Notes: a model not told the origin generated them from the letters alone. Counted from the first letter of the stretch, positions 17,639 through 25,571 are shown. The stretch: DNA of 32,634 nt from Porphyromonadaceae bacterium UBA3327 (GCA_002361155.1 DERZ01000035.1:938-33571), one strand, 5' to 3'. Numbers and translations: made by a program.

Positions 17639-17670
17639 CAAAAATAGCAATAATCAGGGAAAAAACCAAA
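17639..17670 (-). promoter_or_regulatory. Promoter of the unknown/acyltransferase/omega-amidase operon
   Basis: Minus-strand TTTG (17670 to 17667), 20-nt spacer, TATTTTTG (17646 to 17639): both elements match the Bacteroidota consensus. The predicted start is near 17634, giving a leader of about 50 nt. The -33 element lies in the foot of the upstream terminator stem. Confidence 0.7.
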
Positions 17671-17713
17671 AAGAGAAGGCCGGGACAACAATCCCGGCCT
17701 TCTCTTTTTGGTT
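17664..17713 (-). terminator. Strong terminator after the M16 protease gene
   Basis: A perfect 22-bp stem (17664-17685 with 17692-17713) and a 6-nt loop (CAACAA), with a core of GGCCGGGA/TCCCGGCC and A/T-rich foot. On the minus strand it is followed by a T-rich run. It begins 23 nt past the M16 gene stop codon. Confidence 0.9.
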
Positions 17714-17735
17714 ATATTATGGAATTGGATTCCGA

Positions 17736-20537
17736 TTATTTTTCCTCCACTCCTTCAAGAACAACCTGAACACGGTTCTTGCCGTTGTAGAGATTTTTGA
17801 GGAATGCGTTCATTTCAGCGAGAGTGAGGTCGGCGATTGCCTCACGTGCGCCTGTGATGTCGTCAATGCCTCGGTCAAGCATCATAAGCCTGTTGTCCCA
17901 GTAGGAGTTGGTGCGGACATTGATGTCATACTGGCTAAGTGCCGCACCTTTCACTTTCTGGAAGTTTTCGTCATTCATACCCTCTTTGAGGAGTTTCATA
18001 AACTCGTCGTTGGCACGTTTTTCAAGTTTCGCCTGCATATCCTTGTTGGTCTGGAACACGTATACGAGCGACCACTGTCCGGTGTAAGCATTCAGGCCGG
18101 CGTAAGAGTAGGGGCTGTAAGTTCCTCCCTCTTCCTCGCGGAGAGTCTCCGTGAACACGTTAGTGAGTGCGTCGTCGAGAAGGTCGACCATAACAGAGTT
18201 CTTGGGGTTGTAGGGGATGTTTGTGTCGGAGTATGTGTTGTATACCATTACGGAAGGAGTCTGCATCGGATAAGAGAACTTGTCCTCTATCTGGCCGGCC
18301 ACCTGTGTGATGGAAGTCACCTGCTTGGGGGCGGCGCTCTTCTTGCCGGTGGAGGGGAGGGTGGCGATGTACTGCTCCATGAGGGTCTTGAATGTGTTGA
18401 GATCCACGTTTCCGGTGAAGATGAACGTGTAGTCGGCGGCATTCGAAAGGCTCTTGTGGAGCATGTCGATCATCTGGTCGTAGTTGGCTGCGTCAAGGGT
18501 GCTTACGCCAACGGCCTCGAACATCGGGTTATTGCCGTAGGAGGCAGCTTTTATGTGCTTGCCGAACACGTAGTTGGCGTCTTTTTCCTGATTGGCCATC
18601 AGGGAGCGGATCTTGTTGATTTCCGTGTTATAGGCCTCGGCGTCTGCTCCGAGCTGTGTGAATGAGGAGTAAACAAGCTCCATGAATGTGGGCAGGTCCT
18701 TTACAGTTGTAGATCCTTCGAGGATATCAGCGGTGTTGCCGACTTTGTAGGTGAGACCTACCTTTTTGCCTGCAAGATATTTACCAAGTCTGTTGTGGTC
18801 GAATGGCCCCATCTTGGCGAGATTATATACATCTTCAATAAGAGCTATGTTCGCTGCCTGCGAGCCGGGATAGCTGCGCTTTCCGCCGTCGCGGTATGCG
18901 GTCATCACGATTTCATCCTGCTTGAAGTCGGTGGGCTTCACGATGACACGGGCGCCGTTGGAGAGTGTGAACTCGGTGGTTCCGAACTGTCCCTCCTTTG
19001 TGGCTTTGATTTTGCCGGGAGCGGGGAGTTTGGCGATCAGCGGATCGGTAATGACCTCATCGACGTAAGCCTCATATTCGGCATTCCAGATGTTCTGGAT
19101 GTCGCCTACAACCTGGGCCTCCTCCATCTTGACCATTCCCTCCTTTGTGGGTTCGGCCACTATAATCACCTGGTTCTCTTTGGTGATCAGCTGCGGAAGC
19201 ATCTGGTTGAGAGCCTGGACGGGGATTGCAGGAAGGATCTGCTTTACAATTTCATATTCCTTCTCGATACCGGGAGAGGGTTCGTTGTCCACAAAGTGGC
19301 GGATGATTTCGCGGGCAAGGTTCTCTGTCTTGGTATTGTTGCGCTCGTTGTAGGCTTTTTCATAGTTGGCAAGCATCTCGTCGCGGGCACGGACGAGTTC
19401 GGACTCCATAAATCCTGTCTTGCAGGCCTGGGCTACTATCTTGAGGGCGTCGGTATACGCTTTCTGCACGTTGTCCTTTGCGATGATGGTGATGTCGAGC
19501 GCAGCTTTGGTCTTCGATACGAGGAAGTCTCCGAAAGATACACCGGCATATACATAATTGCATTCCGCTTTCTTGCTGAAATCGTTGAGACGGTTGTTGA
19601 TCATTGTCGATACAAGGTTTTCCACGATGGAGGTCTGCATGTATCCTTCCATGGTGTTGCGCATCTCAAACGGAATCTTTTCCATCTTGAACATCACCAT
19701 TGCCATCGGGTACTGAAGTTCCTTGTCAGTGAAATAAGCGTAGATGGGTTTCTCGTTGTCACTTACCTTGGGATATGTACGTTCGGCGGCGTTGGCGGGC
19801 ATGACGACAGTGCCGAAAAGTTTCTTTACTTTCGCTTCCATTTCGTCGACATCGAAATCGCCGACAATCACGATACCCTGCTGGTCCGGACGATACCACT
19901 TCTTGTAGTATTCGCGGAGCACTTCAGGCTTGAAGTTGCGTACCACCTCCATTTTTCCAATGGGAGTCTGCTCATACTGGTACTCGTCGTAGATGACGGG
20001 GAGGATGGATTCGAGCATGCGGCTGTTGGCGTCGTTGCGCGAGCGCCACTCCTCTTCGATCACGCCGCGTTCGGCATTGATTTCGGCCTCTTCGAGAAGA
20101 ATGTTGCAGCTCCAGTCGTAGATGGCAAGCAACACGCTGTCCATAAGTGCTTTGTTGGTTGTGGGTACGTTGTCGATGTTGTAGACGGTCTCATCGAACG
20201 AAGTATATGCGTTGATGTCAGCTCCGAAACGGAGACCTTTGCTCTGAAGATAATTGAGCATGTTCTTGCCAGGATAGTTCTTCGTGCCGTTGAAAGCCAT
20301 GTGCTCGAGGAAGTGGGCGAGACCGAGCTGCTCCGGTGTCTCGAGTGTGGATCCCACCTTCTGGGCAATGTAGAAGTTGGCACGCTGCTTGGGCTCCTCG
20401 TTGTGGAGGATGTAATAGTTCAGGCCGTTGTCAAGCTTGCCGTGGCGCACCTGAGGATTCAGGGGCATCGGCGTCTGGGCCTGGGAGCACAGTGTTGCCA
20501 TAAGCAACATGACCATGCTGAAAATTTTCTTAATCAT
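17736..20537 (-). CDS. Secreted M16 (pitrilysin/insulinase-like) zinc metalloprotease
   Basis: Clam-shell peptidase of 933 residues with two tandem M16 halves; degrades peptides in the periplasm. The signal peptide covers residues 1-20 (hydrophobic run, AQA-type cleavage; no good lipobox because C17 is preceded by ATL). The N-terminal half has the inverted zinc motif H75-F-L-E78-H79 and the third ligand E156, at the canonical 77-residue spacing. An active-site second-shell stretch, GLRFGADINAYTSFDETVY, follows the HxxEH. The second half (from about 530) lacks HxxEH, as is normal for the structural half. No type IX C-terminal domain is visible (it ends VVLEGVEEK). Single gene with its own promoter at 20674-20705 and a terminator at 17664-17713. 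Confidence 0.95.
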   Translation of the reverse strand: MIKKIFSMVMLLMATLCSQAQTPMPLNPQVRHGKLDNGLNYYILHNEEPKQRANFYIAQKVGSTLETPEQLGLAHFLEHMAFNGTKNYPGKNMLNYLQSKGLRFGADINAYTSFDETVYNIDNVPTTNKALMDSVLLAIYDWSCNILLEEAEINAERGVIEEEWRSRNDANSRMLESILPVIYDEYQYEQTPIGKMEVVRNFKPEVLREYYKKWYRPDQQGIVIVGDFDVDEMEAKVKKLFGTVVMPANAAERTYPKVSDNEKPIYAYFTDKELQYPMAMVMFKMEKIPFEMRNTMEGYMQTSIVENLVSTMINNRLNDFSKKAECNYVYAGVSFGDFLVSKTKAALDITIIAKDNVQKAYTDALKIVAQACKTGFMESELVRARDEMLANYEKAYNERNNTKTENLAREIIRHFVDNEPSPGIEKEYEIVKQILPAIPVQALNQMLPQLITKENQVIIVAEPTKEGMVKMEEAQVVGDIQNIWNAEYEAYVDEVITDPLIAKLPAPGKIKATKEGQFGTTEFTLSNGARVIVKPTDFKQDEIVMTAYRDGGKRSYPGSQAANIALIEDVYNLAKMGPFDHNRLGKYLAGKKVGLTYKVGNTADILEGSTTVKDLPTFMELVYSSFTQLGADAEAYNTEINKIRSLMANQEKDANYVFGKHIKAASYGNNPMFEAVGVSTLDAANYDQMIDMLHKSLSNAADYTFIFTGNVDLNTFKTLMEQYIATLPSTGKKSAAPKQVTSITQVAGQIEDKFSYPMQTPSVMVYNTYSDTNIPYNPKNSVMVDLLDDALTNVFTETLREEEGGTYSPYSYAGLNAYTGQWSLVYVFQTNKDMQAKLEKRANDEFMKLLKEGMNDENFQKVKGAALSQYDINVRTNSYWDNRLMMLDRGIDDITGAREAIADLTLAEMNAFLKNLYNGKNRVQVVLEGVEEK

Positions 20538-20619
20538 ATTCTGTCTGATTAAAAAGGGGTTATATTAATTGTTTTAAATTATTTCAGTTATTCGTATGAT
20601 AAGAATGCTATCTTCGTTT

Positions 20620-20639
20620 CTCAAACCAATCCGCTTGAG
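20620..20639 (-). promoter_or_regulatory. Hairpin in the long 5' leader of the M16 gene
   Basis: On the minus strand CTCAAGC pairs with GGTTTGAG-type bases (7 pairs, one G-U) around a short loop. It lies in the roughly 130-nt leader between the predicted start near 20669 and the ATG at 20537. I do not recognise a known riboswitch class. Confidence 0.3.
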
Positions 20640-20673
20640 GAATATTGAATAAAAACCATAGTTCAATTCTCAG

Positions 20674-20705
20674 CAAATTTAACTTTTTTCGCGGTAATTT
20701 GCAAA
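20674..20705 (-). promoter_or_regulatory. Promoter of the M16 protease gene
   Basis: Minus-strand TTTG (20705 to 20702), exactly 20 nt, then TAAATTTG (20681 to 20674), both perfect matches to the Bacteroidota -33/-7 consensus. The predicted start near 20669 leaves an unusually long leader before the ATG at 20537. Confidence 0.7.
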
Positions 20706-20924
20706 TAATTCGGTTACATTCTGATACAAAGTCAACGATAAAAAGTTGTCGCGATGACTGCCGTAACAGTATTCTATATGCTTTTGTCTCGGCCCTTGTC
20801 CGTTTATGGGGGATATCACCTCATACGGGGAAATACGTTTTAGAAGAAAATGATGCTTTTCTCCGGCAGAATGTTGAAGAGCGGCAAAAGAAATTGCCCC
20901 GGCATAAACTTTCTGTCCTCAATA
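20706..20924. other. Intergenic stretch with no recognised gene
   Basis: About 220 bases between the M16 promoter and the toxin-antitoxin promoter. Open frames cross it on the plus strand (one from 20645, one from 20850), but their translations have no recognisable family, are cysteine/arginine-rich in a non-protein-like way, and run across the toxin-antitoxin promoter. I see no RNA gene or repeat. It may be the edge of acquired DNA carrying the toxin-antitoxin module. Confidence 0.5.
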
Positions 20925-20956
20925 TTTGTGTATATAGTATATATTTTATATCTTTA
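20925..20956 (+). promoter_or_regulatory. Promoter with operator-like dyad for the toxin-antitoxin module
   Basis: TTTG (20925-20928), 20-nt spacer, TATCTTTA (20949-20956; 7 of 8 to TAnnTTTG). Between the two boxes lies the dyad TATATA-G-TATATA (20931-20943), a plausible operator for autorepression by the antitoxin. The ATG of the antitoxin follows 19 nt after the -7 box, which supports the start at 20976 over an open frame that begins further upstream. Confidence 0.65.
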
Positions 20957-20975
20957 CACCATAAATCTAAATGAT

Positions 20976-21275
20976 ATGGCAACAGCACTAAATATCAAAC
21001 GCAAAAACATCGACCTCCCCGTCGATACTCTGCAAAAGCTCTCCATTATGGCAGTAGCTCAGGGCAAGAGTCTAAAGAATTTCATTGAAACAATTCTTAT
21101 TTCAAAAGCGAACACCGTAGCGGTTGAAGTAAGTGAAAATCCATCGCCCTCCGGCGACCCGTGGTTTAATGACCCGGAAAACATAGCTTCTGTTAATCGA
21201 GGCATAGAGGATATTAAAGCCGGAAGATGTCGCGCTTACTCAATGGATGAAATAAGGGAACTGTTAGGCGTATGA
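20976..21275 (+). CDS. Antitoxin with ribbon-helix-helix-like N-terminus
   Basis: 99 residues, partner of the YoeB-type toxin. Residues about 9-45 (KRKNIDLPVDTLQKLSIMAV, then GKSLKNFIETIL) have the strand-helix-helix pattern of Arc/MetJ DNA-binding antitoxins. The rest is acidic, probably disordered until bound, and ends with an ENIASVNRGIEDIKAGR...SMDEIRELLGV segment likely to wrap the toxin. Classical YoeB partners (YefM) have a Phd/YefM fold, which I do not see here. The longer open frame from 20850 is rejected because its first 42 residues run through the promoter. The stop overlaps the toxin ATG (ATGA), the usual coupling. Autoregulation through the upstream dyad is inference. Confidence 0.85.
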   Translation: MATALNIKRKNIDLPVDTLQKLSIMAVAQGKSLKNFIETILISKANTVAVEVSENPSPSGDPWFNDPENIASVNRGIEDIKAGRCRAYSMDEIRELLGV

Positions 21276-21550
21276 CTTACGAGCTGATATTGTCTGATGA
21301 AGCGAAAGAACACATGAAAGTGTGGCGCAAGTCCGGGCAAAAGAAAACGCTAAAGAAGATTGCCGATTTATTTGAGGAACTTCAACAACATCCCACCACT
21401 GGCACCGGGCACATTGAACAGCTCAAAGGAAATTATTCCGGCTACTGGAGCCGAGAAATCAATAAAGGTGACCGAATGATTTACAGCATTGAAGATGACA
21501 GGGTAATTGTAAACGTGGTATCACTCAAAGGACATTACAGTGACAAGTAG
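21272..21550 (+). CDS. Txe/YoeB-family toxin (ribosome-dependent mRNA endonuclease)
   Basis: 92 residues. YoeB toxins bind the ribosomal A site and cut mRNA. The active-site residues known from E. coli YoeB are all present: E49 (GHIEQLKG; E46), R68 (KGDRMIY; R65), H88 and Y89 (LKGHYSDK; H83, Y84). The signature GYWSREIN is also intact, so the toxin should be active. Compared with the E. coli protein it has a few extra C-terminal residues (SDK), common in Bacteroidota members. It overlaps the antitoxin by 4 nt. The module is more A+T-rich than the neighbouring core genes, consistent with horizontal acquisition. Confidence 0.93.
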   Translation: MTYELILSDEAKEHMKVWRKSGQKKTLKKIADLFEELQQHPTTGTGHIEQLKGNYSGYWSREINKGDRMIYSIEDDRVIVNVVSLKGHYSDK

Positions 21551-21845
21551 AGATATACAAGGCAATAGCTCTGTTATCGTCTGGAATCCATAAAAGCACC
21601 TCTCTGGTATAAGAGAAAAAGAAATGGGCCTTGCATCATCAGTCTAAACTTCTGTTTAGGCATGAGACAAAGTCCTTTTTTCCTCTTATGCGGTAGTCGG
21701 CATACGTTCGTCCAAAATCTATTCGTGCGATGGTGTGCCGACGGACAGAACCGCTTTTACGGAAAAAACTTATCCTGGCGTCTGGCGCATAAATGCAAAA
21801 AAGGGGATAAGGTTTGGATGCTGTCTCAAACAGCGTATGAAATTA
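21551..21845 (+). other. Intergenic stretch with one weak hairpin
   Basis: About 300 bases between the toxin stop and the promoter of the outer-membrane protein. It contains a stem at 21642-21661 (CTAAAC/GTTTAG plus two outer pairs, loop TTCT) without a T-run, a possible weak terminator for the toxin-antitoxin transcript. An open frame from 21662 runs into the downstream gene, but its first 73 residues do not look like protein. Nothing else recognised. Confidence 0.45.
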
Positions 21846-21876
21846 TTGCAAATTTTTTTCAAAAGAATTACCTTTG
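21846..21876 (+). promoter_or_regulatory. Promoter of the small outer-membrane protein gene
   Basis: ATTG (21846-21849; 3 of 4 to TTTG), 19-nt spacer, TACCTTTG (21869-21876; exact TAnnTTTG). The -7 box ends only 4 nt before the ATG at 21881, so the transcript should start at or within a few bases of the start codon. Confidence 0.65.
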
Positions 21877-21880
21877 TACT

Positions 21881-22624
21881 ATGAAAAAAGCTATTGCTGC
21901 GATATTTTTCACTGTGCTGTTTTTTGGTACCGGCACGATGCCGGTCCATGCCCGCAAGCGTGTGTCGGAAAAGGAAGACCGGGAAAAGCGACATGCCGGA
22001 CTGCTTGAAAAACTCGACCGTGACGCCAATGCGGCACGTCTTTATGAATGGGAGAGGAAATGGGATATGGTGATCACGGCAGGTTTCGGCTTTTCCACCT
22101 GGCTTTCTCACAGCGAAGCAGTGCCTCTCACCGATCCGGGTTTATCCTGGAATGCCGGTCTGCGTACAAGTTATGTTTATGAGAATGGATGGACTCTCGG
22201 TTTCGGGGCGCGTTATCTTTACCTCAGCATCCTCAACAATGTCACGGCTCTCGAGCAGGGCCTCGGTCTTGTAGGCAAGACTGAGCAGACATATCTGGAT
22301 ATACCTATGTATGCCGGCTTCAGGTTCGCGTGTACCAAGAGAGTGGACTGTCAGATTCTGATCGGTCCGTACGTATCATGCGGAATCGACGGAAAGATAA
22401 ATTTCGTGAATTATGATCTCACTCCTCCAGAAGAAAAGACTATAGAATTGTTCGAAGGGATGAACCGTTATGATATCGGACTTAACGCTCATCTCGATTT
22501 CGATGTGTCGAATTTCGTGTTTGGAGTCGAGGGGAGGGTAGGATTTCTCAATCTTGACGGGGGACTTGCCATGACCAACGGCGGAGTCATGCTTAACTTC
22601 GGCTACCGCTTTCACCTCAACTGA
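21881..22624 (+). CDS. Outer-membrane beta-barrel protein (PorT/OMP_b-brl type)
   Basis: 247 residues from the ATG at 21881. A signal peptide covers residues 1-24 (MKKAIAAIFFTVLFFG, AXA-type site at VHA). Next comes a charged, probably helical, periplasmic stretch (about 25-60, KRVSEKEDREKR...DRDANAARLYEWERKW). Alternating amphipathic strands form an eight-stranded-type barrel (ITAGFGFSTWL, WTLGFGARYLYL, LDIPMYAGFRFACTKRV, GLNAHLDFDVSNFVFGVEGRVGF) and it ends with the outer-membrane insertion signal NFGYRFHLN. The fold is that of Bacteroidota small barrel proteins; the specific function is unknown. The ATG was chosen because the signal peptide begins there and a promoter lies just upstream. 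A strong hairpin follows at 22683. Confidence 0.85.
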   Translation: MKKAIAAIFFTVLFFGTGTMPVHARKRVSEKEDREKRHAGLLEKLDRDANAARLYEWERKWDMVITAGFGFSTWLSHSEAVPLTDPGLSWNAGLRTSYVYENGWTLGFGARYLYLSILNNVTALEQGLGLVGKTEQTYLDIPMYAGFRFACTKRVDCQILIGPYVSCGIDGKINFVNYDLTPPEEKTIELFEGMNRYDIGLNAHLDFDVSNFVFGVEGRVGFLNLDGGLAMTNGGVMLNFGYRFHLN

Positions 22625-22682
22625 AAAGTTTGCATTCGCTCTAGATGTCATCACATGGCTAAGCCCGGCCAAGTGAAATGCA

Positions 22683-22714
22683 ACCGCCCGGCAGATAGAT
22701 TTTTGCCGGGCGGT
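22683..22714. terminator. Hairpin between convergent outer-membrane protein gene and prs
   Basis: An 11-bp perfect GC-rich stem (ACCGCCCGGCA/TGCCGGGCGGT) with a 10-nt loop. There is no clear T-run on either side. Its place between two convergent genes suggests a shared terminator. A second, weaker dyad (TTGCATT at 22630 with AATGCAA at 22677, enclosing CACATGGC/GCCAAGTG) lies just to the left. Confidence 0.65.
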
Positions 22715-22737
22715 GTATATAGGATGAGTTATATTTC

Positions 22738-23682
22738 TTACTTGAAGAGATATTGCGAGGAGATGGACTGGTTGTTGTGGATGCGGCGGATTGTGTCGGC
22801 GAAAAGTTTGGCTACGGGCAGGATCGTCGCTTTGGGGTTCTCTTTGCCGTAGGGGATGGAGTCGGTGAAGATAATCTCTTCGAGTCCGCTCTCCTTCACT
22901 CTTTCGGTGGCTGGGTCGCTCATAACCGGGTGGCTCGCGAGGGCGCGCACGGTCTTTGCTCCGTTGGCGATCAGGAGGTCGGCGGCCTTTGTGATGGTTC
23001 CGGCGGTGTCCACTATATCGTCGATGAGTATCACGTTCTTGTCAGTGACGTCTCCGATCACGGTCATTTTCTCCACCACGTTTGCCTTGGCTCGTGTCTT
23101 GTGGCAGAGCACGAGAGGAACATCGAAGTACTTGGCGTAGGAGTTGGCGCGTTTTGCTCCGCCGACATCGGGAGAGGCGATGACCATATCCTTCAGACGA
23201 AGGCTCTCGATGTAGGGAATGAAAATCGATGATGCGTAAAGATGGTCCACAGGCACATTGAAGAATCCCTGAATCTGGTCGGCATGGAGGTCCATGGTAA
23301 CAAGTCGGTTGATTCCGGCCACGCTGAGGAGGTCTGCCACAAGTTTCGCCGCGATCGAAACCCTCGGTTTGTCCTTGCGGTCCTGACGGGCCCAGCCGAA
23401 ATAGGGCACTACGGCATTGATGCTGCCGGCCGACGCGCGCTTGGCCGCGTCAATCATCAGCAGAAGCTCCATAAGGTTCTGGCAGCTGTTGAAGGTGGAC
23501 TGGACCAGATAGACCTCGCTTCCGCGGATTGATTCTTCGAATGAAACCTCGAATTCGCCGTCGGCAAATACATCGCGTTTCATTTTTCCGAGTTCGATTC
23601 CTAACTCCTTGCAAATGCTTTTTCCGAGATATTCAGAAGAAGTACCTGCAAATACTTTGATGGGCGGTAGAGTGTTGTTCAT
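22738..23682 (-). CDS. prs: Ribose-phosphate pyrophosphokinase (PRPP synthase)
   Basis: Makes phosphoribosyl pyrophosphate from ribose 5-phosphate and ATP, the precursor of purines, pyrimidines, NAD, histidine and tryptophan. The 314 residues are the standard length for class I enzymes. Visible are FAGTSSEYLGKSI at the start, DGEFEVSFEESIRGSEVYLVQST, the ATP-side segment YFGWARQDRKDKPR (94-107), the divalent-metal/ribose motif MDLHADQIQGFF (130-141), the catalytic flexible-loop region KTRAKANV, and the PRPP loop DDIVDTAGTI (221-230). Single gene, convergent with the outer-membrane protein gene, with a TAAATTTG box upstream. Confidence 0.97.
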   Translation of the reverse strand: MNNTLPPIKVFAGTSSEYLGKSICKELGIELGKMKRDVFADGEFEVSFEESIRGSEVYLVQSTFNSCQNLMELLLMIDAAKRASAGSINAVVPYFGWARQDRKDKPRVSIAAKLVADLLSVAGINRLVTMDLHADQIQGFFNVPVDHLYASSIFIPYIESLRLKDMVIASPDVGGAKRANSYAKYFDVPLVLCHKTRAKANVVEKMTVIGDVTDKNVILIDDIVDTAGTITKAADLLIANGAKTVRALASHPVMSDPATERVKESGLEEIIFTDSIPYGKENPKATILPVAKLFADTIRRIHNNQSISSQYLFK

Positions 23683-23705
23683 GACGATAGGTTCTAATTT
23701 TTGCG

Positions 23706-23713
23706 CAAATTTA
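23706..23713 (-). promoter_or_regulatory. -7 box TAAATTTG upstream of prs
   Basis: Exact TAnnTTTG match on the minus strand, 24 nt upstream of the prs ATG (leader of about 20 nt). No TTTG at the expected -33 distance. Confidence 0.45.
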
Positions 23714-23745
23714 AGAATTATTTCTCAATTGTCGCTTTTTTTTCT

Positions 23746-25446
23746 TTATGTTTTTGAAACAATTTTTTTTAGCGGCACAATTATTGCGTCGTAACCTCCT
23801 ATCTCGAAAGATGATATGTCATTACGTCCTGTAGTCCACGATATCTTTTTCCCCCATACGAGGTCGGTCGCGCTTTGTTTCCCTTCGGCGAGACCGGCCA
23901 TATCGAACGCCAGTTCCGGGATTATCACGTCTGTCTGGGCGGCCATTTCTCCGAAGTTCACGACTATCAGCAACGCCTCCCTGTCGGTATATCTTATGAA
24001 TGCATACTGCCTGTGCGGGTTGAAGCGGTTGTTGCGGAGATTCACATACATGAGGTCGAAAAACGCTCCCCGGCGGATTGCCTCCCGCTCGTTGCAGAGC
24101 CTGAGAACCCGTGCATATAGCCCCCTGAGCCATCTTTCATGTGCTGTCAGCCTCAGGACATTACATTTGCCGTGGTTCCACCAGCGTCGCAGGGTGGAAT
24201 AGCTCCAGTAGTCGAATATCGTGCTCCTGTTGTTGTCGCCGGCGAATCCCTCGTTGTCGCGCGCCATCTCGCCGAGTTCCTGGCCGTAGTAAATCATGAA
24301 GGGTCCTTTGCTCATCATCGCGCCTGTCACAAGGAAGGGGAGAACCTTGGCTGGATTGGAGGCAAACTCTTTCGAGCCGAAACGCACCTCGTCGTGGTTC
24401 TCAAGGAAGTTCAGCATCGAGTCGCCGATTCCGTCTATGCGCTGCCAGCATTCTGTCAGTTTCGCCGCCGACATGTTGTGGCGTTCGATCCCGACGAGGG
24501 TGTCGTAGAGATTCACCTTGTCGTAGAGATAATCGAATCCGCAATAGTCGAGGAATGTGCGGTAAAGATTCACATCATAGATCTCGCCGATGAAGATCAG
24601 TTCCGGGTAATCGTTCTTCACCTGCGGGATGGCCCAGTGCCAGAATTCCTGAGGCACCATGAACACCATGTCACACCGGAAACCGTCGATACCTTTCGAT
24701 GCCCAGAACCGCATGATGTGGAGCATCTTGAGCCATGTGTCGGGAATCGGGCTGAAGTGGCATGACCGGTCGCCGGGATCATAACCGTAATTCAGTTTCA
24801 CGGTCTCATACCAGTCGTTCCTGCCGCAGAATGCCGAGTAGCAGTCGTTTCCTGTGGCCTTGGCGGGAAATTCCAGATAAGGGAAACTTCCCTCTGTCAC
24901 CAGGCCGAACGACGGGGCGAATTGCTGGTTGGTGATGTAATAGTAATTGTTGGAGGGCGAAAAGAACTTGGTGATGTCGTCTCCGGCTCCGAAATCCTTG
25001 ATCCCCGCGGGAGCCGAGTCGGAATGATACACTCTTGCCGTATGGTTCGGCACGAAATCGATAATCACCTTCAGACCACCGTCATGTATCCGTTTCACCG
25101 TTGATTCGAATTCAGCCATTCGGTTCTCGATGTCGACGGCTATGGCAGGCGCCACATCATAATAATCCTTTATGGCGTACGGGGAACCGGCCTCTCCCTT
25201 GACTACATTGGGATTGTCTGCCGGAATACCGGGGAATGCGGTCTTTGTGGCATTCTCGATCACTCCGGTGAGCCAGATGCAGTTGACTCCCAAGTCAGAG
25301 AGCGACTTCAGCAGGCGCGGTGTGATGTCGTTGAGTTTGCCGCTGCCGTTTTGGGCGAGTGTTCCGTTCGGGATAGGAGTATCGCAGTCGTTGGTCATTA
25401 TCCGCGGAAACGTCTGATAGATGATAAGCTTTTCTTTAGCGTCCAT
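23746..25446 (-). CDS. GH13 alpha-amylase-family glycosidase, probably cytoplasmic
   Basis: 566 residues from the ATG at 25446 (MDAKEKLIIYQTFPRI). The (beta/alpha)8 barrel carries all four GH13 regions: I, VIIDFVPNH (D130-H135); II, GIDGFRCDM with nucleophile D259; III, FIGEIYD with acid/base E288; IV, FLENHDEVR with D352 as transition-state stabiliser. A C-terminal beta domain (about 470 on) follows. There is no signal peptide, so it is probably cytoplasmic, acting on imported or stored alpha-glucans or oligosaccharides; the exact bond specificity cannot be read. The open frame extends to 25581, but those extra 45 residues include the terminator of the next gene and the likely promoter (25494-25501), so I reject them. 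Not in an operon with other carbohydrate genes. Confidence 0.92.
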   Translation of the reverse strand: MDAKEKLIIYQTFPRIMTNDCDTPIPNGTLAQNGSGKLNDITPRLLKSLSDLGVNCIWLTGVIENATKTAFPGIPADNPNVVKGEAGSPYAIKDYYDVAPAIAVDIENRMAEFESTVKRIHDGGLKVIIDFVPNHTARVYHSDSAPAGIKDFGAGDDITKFFSPSNNYYYITNQQFAPSFGLVTEGSFPYLEFPAKATGNDCYSAFCGRNDWYETVKLNYGYDPGDRSCHFSPIPDTWLKMLHIMRFWASKGIDGFRCDMVFMVPQEFWHWAIPQVKNDYPELIFIGEIYDVNLYRTFLDYCGFDYLYDKVNLYDTLVGIERHNMSAAKLTECWQRIDGIGDSMLNFLENHDEVRFGSKEFASNPAKVLPFLVTGAMMSKGPFMIYYGQELGEMARDNEGFAGDNNRSTIFDYWSYSTLRRWWNHGKCNVLRLTAHERWLRGLYARVLRLCNEREAIRRGAFFDLMYVNLRNNRFNPHRQYAFIRYTDREALLIVVNFGEMAAQTDVIIPELAFDMAGLAEGKQSATDLVWGKKISWTTGRNDISSFEIGGYDAIIVPLKKIVSKT

Positions 25447-25493
25447 AAGGCTGTGCAAGTGTGTTGACAGGTCAAATACATGACATGAATATA

Positions 25494-25501
25494 CAAAATT
25501 A
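25494..25501 (-). promoter_or_regulatory. -7 box TAATTTTG upstream of the GH13 gene
   Basis: Exact TAnnTTTG match on the minus strand, 48 nt upstream of the ATG at 25446. No clean -33 element. It supports the shorter GH13 start. Confidence 0.4.
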
Positions 25502-25571
25502 GCAAAAAAAGGCGAGATTACAGTAACAGAACCGGGCAATAATGCATGGAGCCTTGTAAATAATACGAAAA

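Noticed and set aside
18795..20552. 585-residue open frame antisense to the M16 protease gene
   Set aside because: It is the complementary-frame shadow of a clear protease gene with signal peptide and zinc site. Its translation is rich in His/Val/Leu/Gly typical of antisense frames, with no recognisable domain.
20645..20974. 109-residue open frame before the toxin-antitoxin module
   Set aside because: It crosses the predicted promoter and operator, has no domain, and has no supporting start context.
21662..21880. 73-residue N-terminal extension of the small outer-membrane protein
   Set aside because: The extension is not protein-like, and a signal peptide and promoter place the start at 21881.
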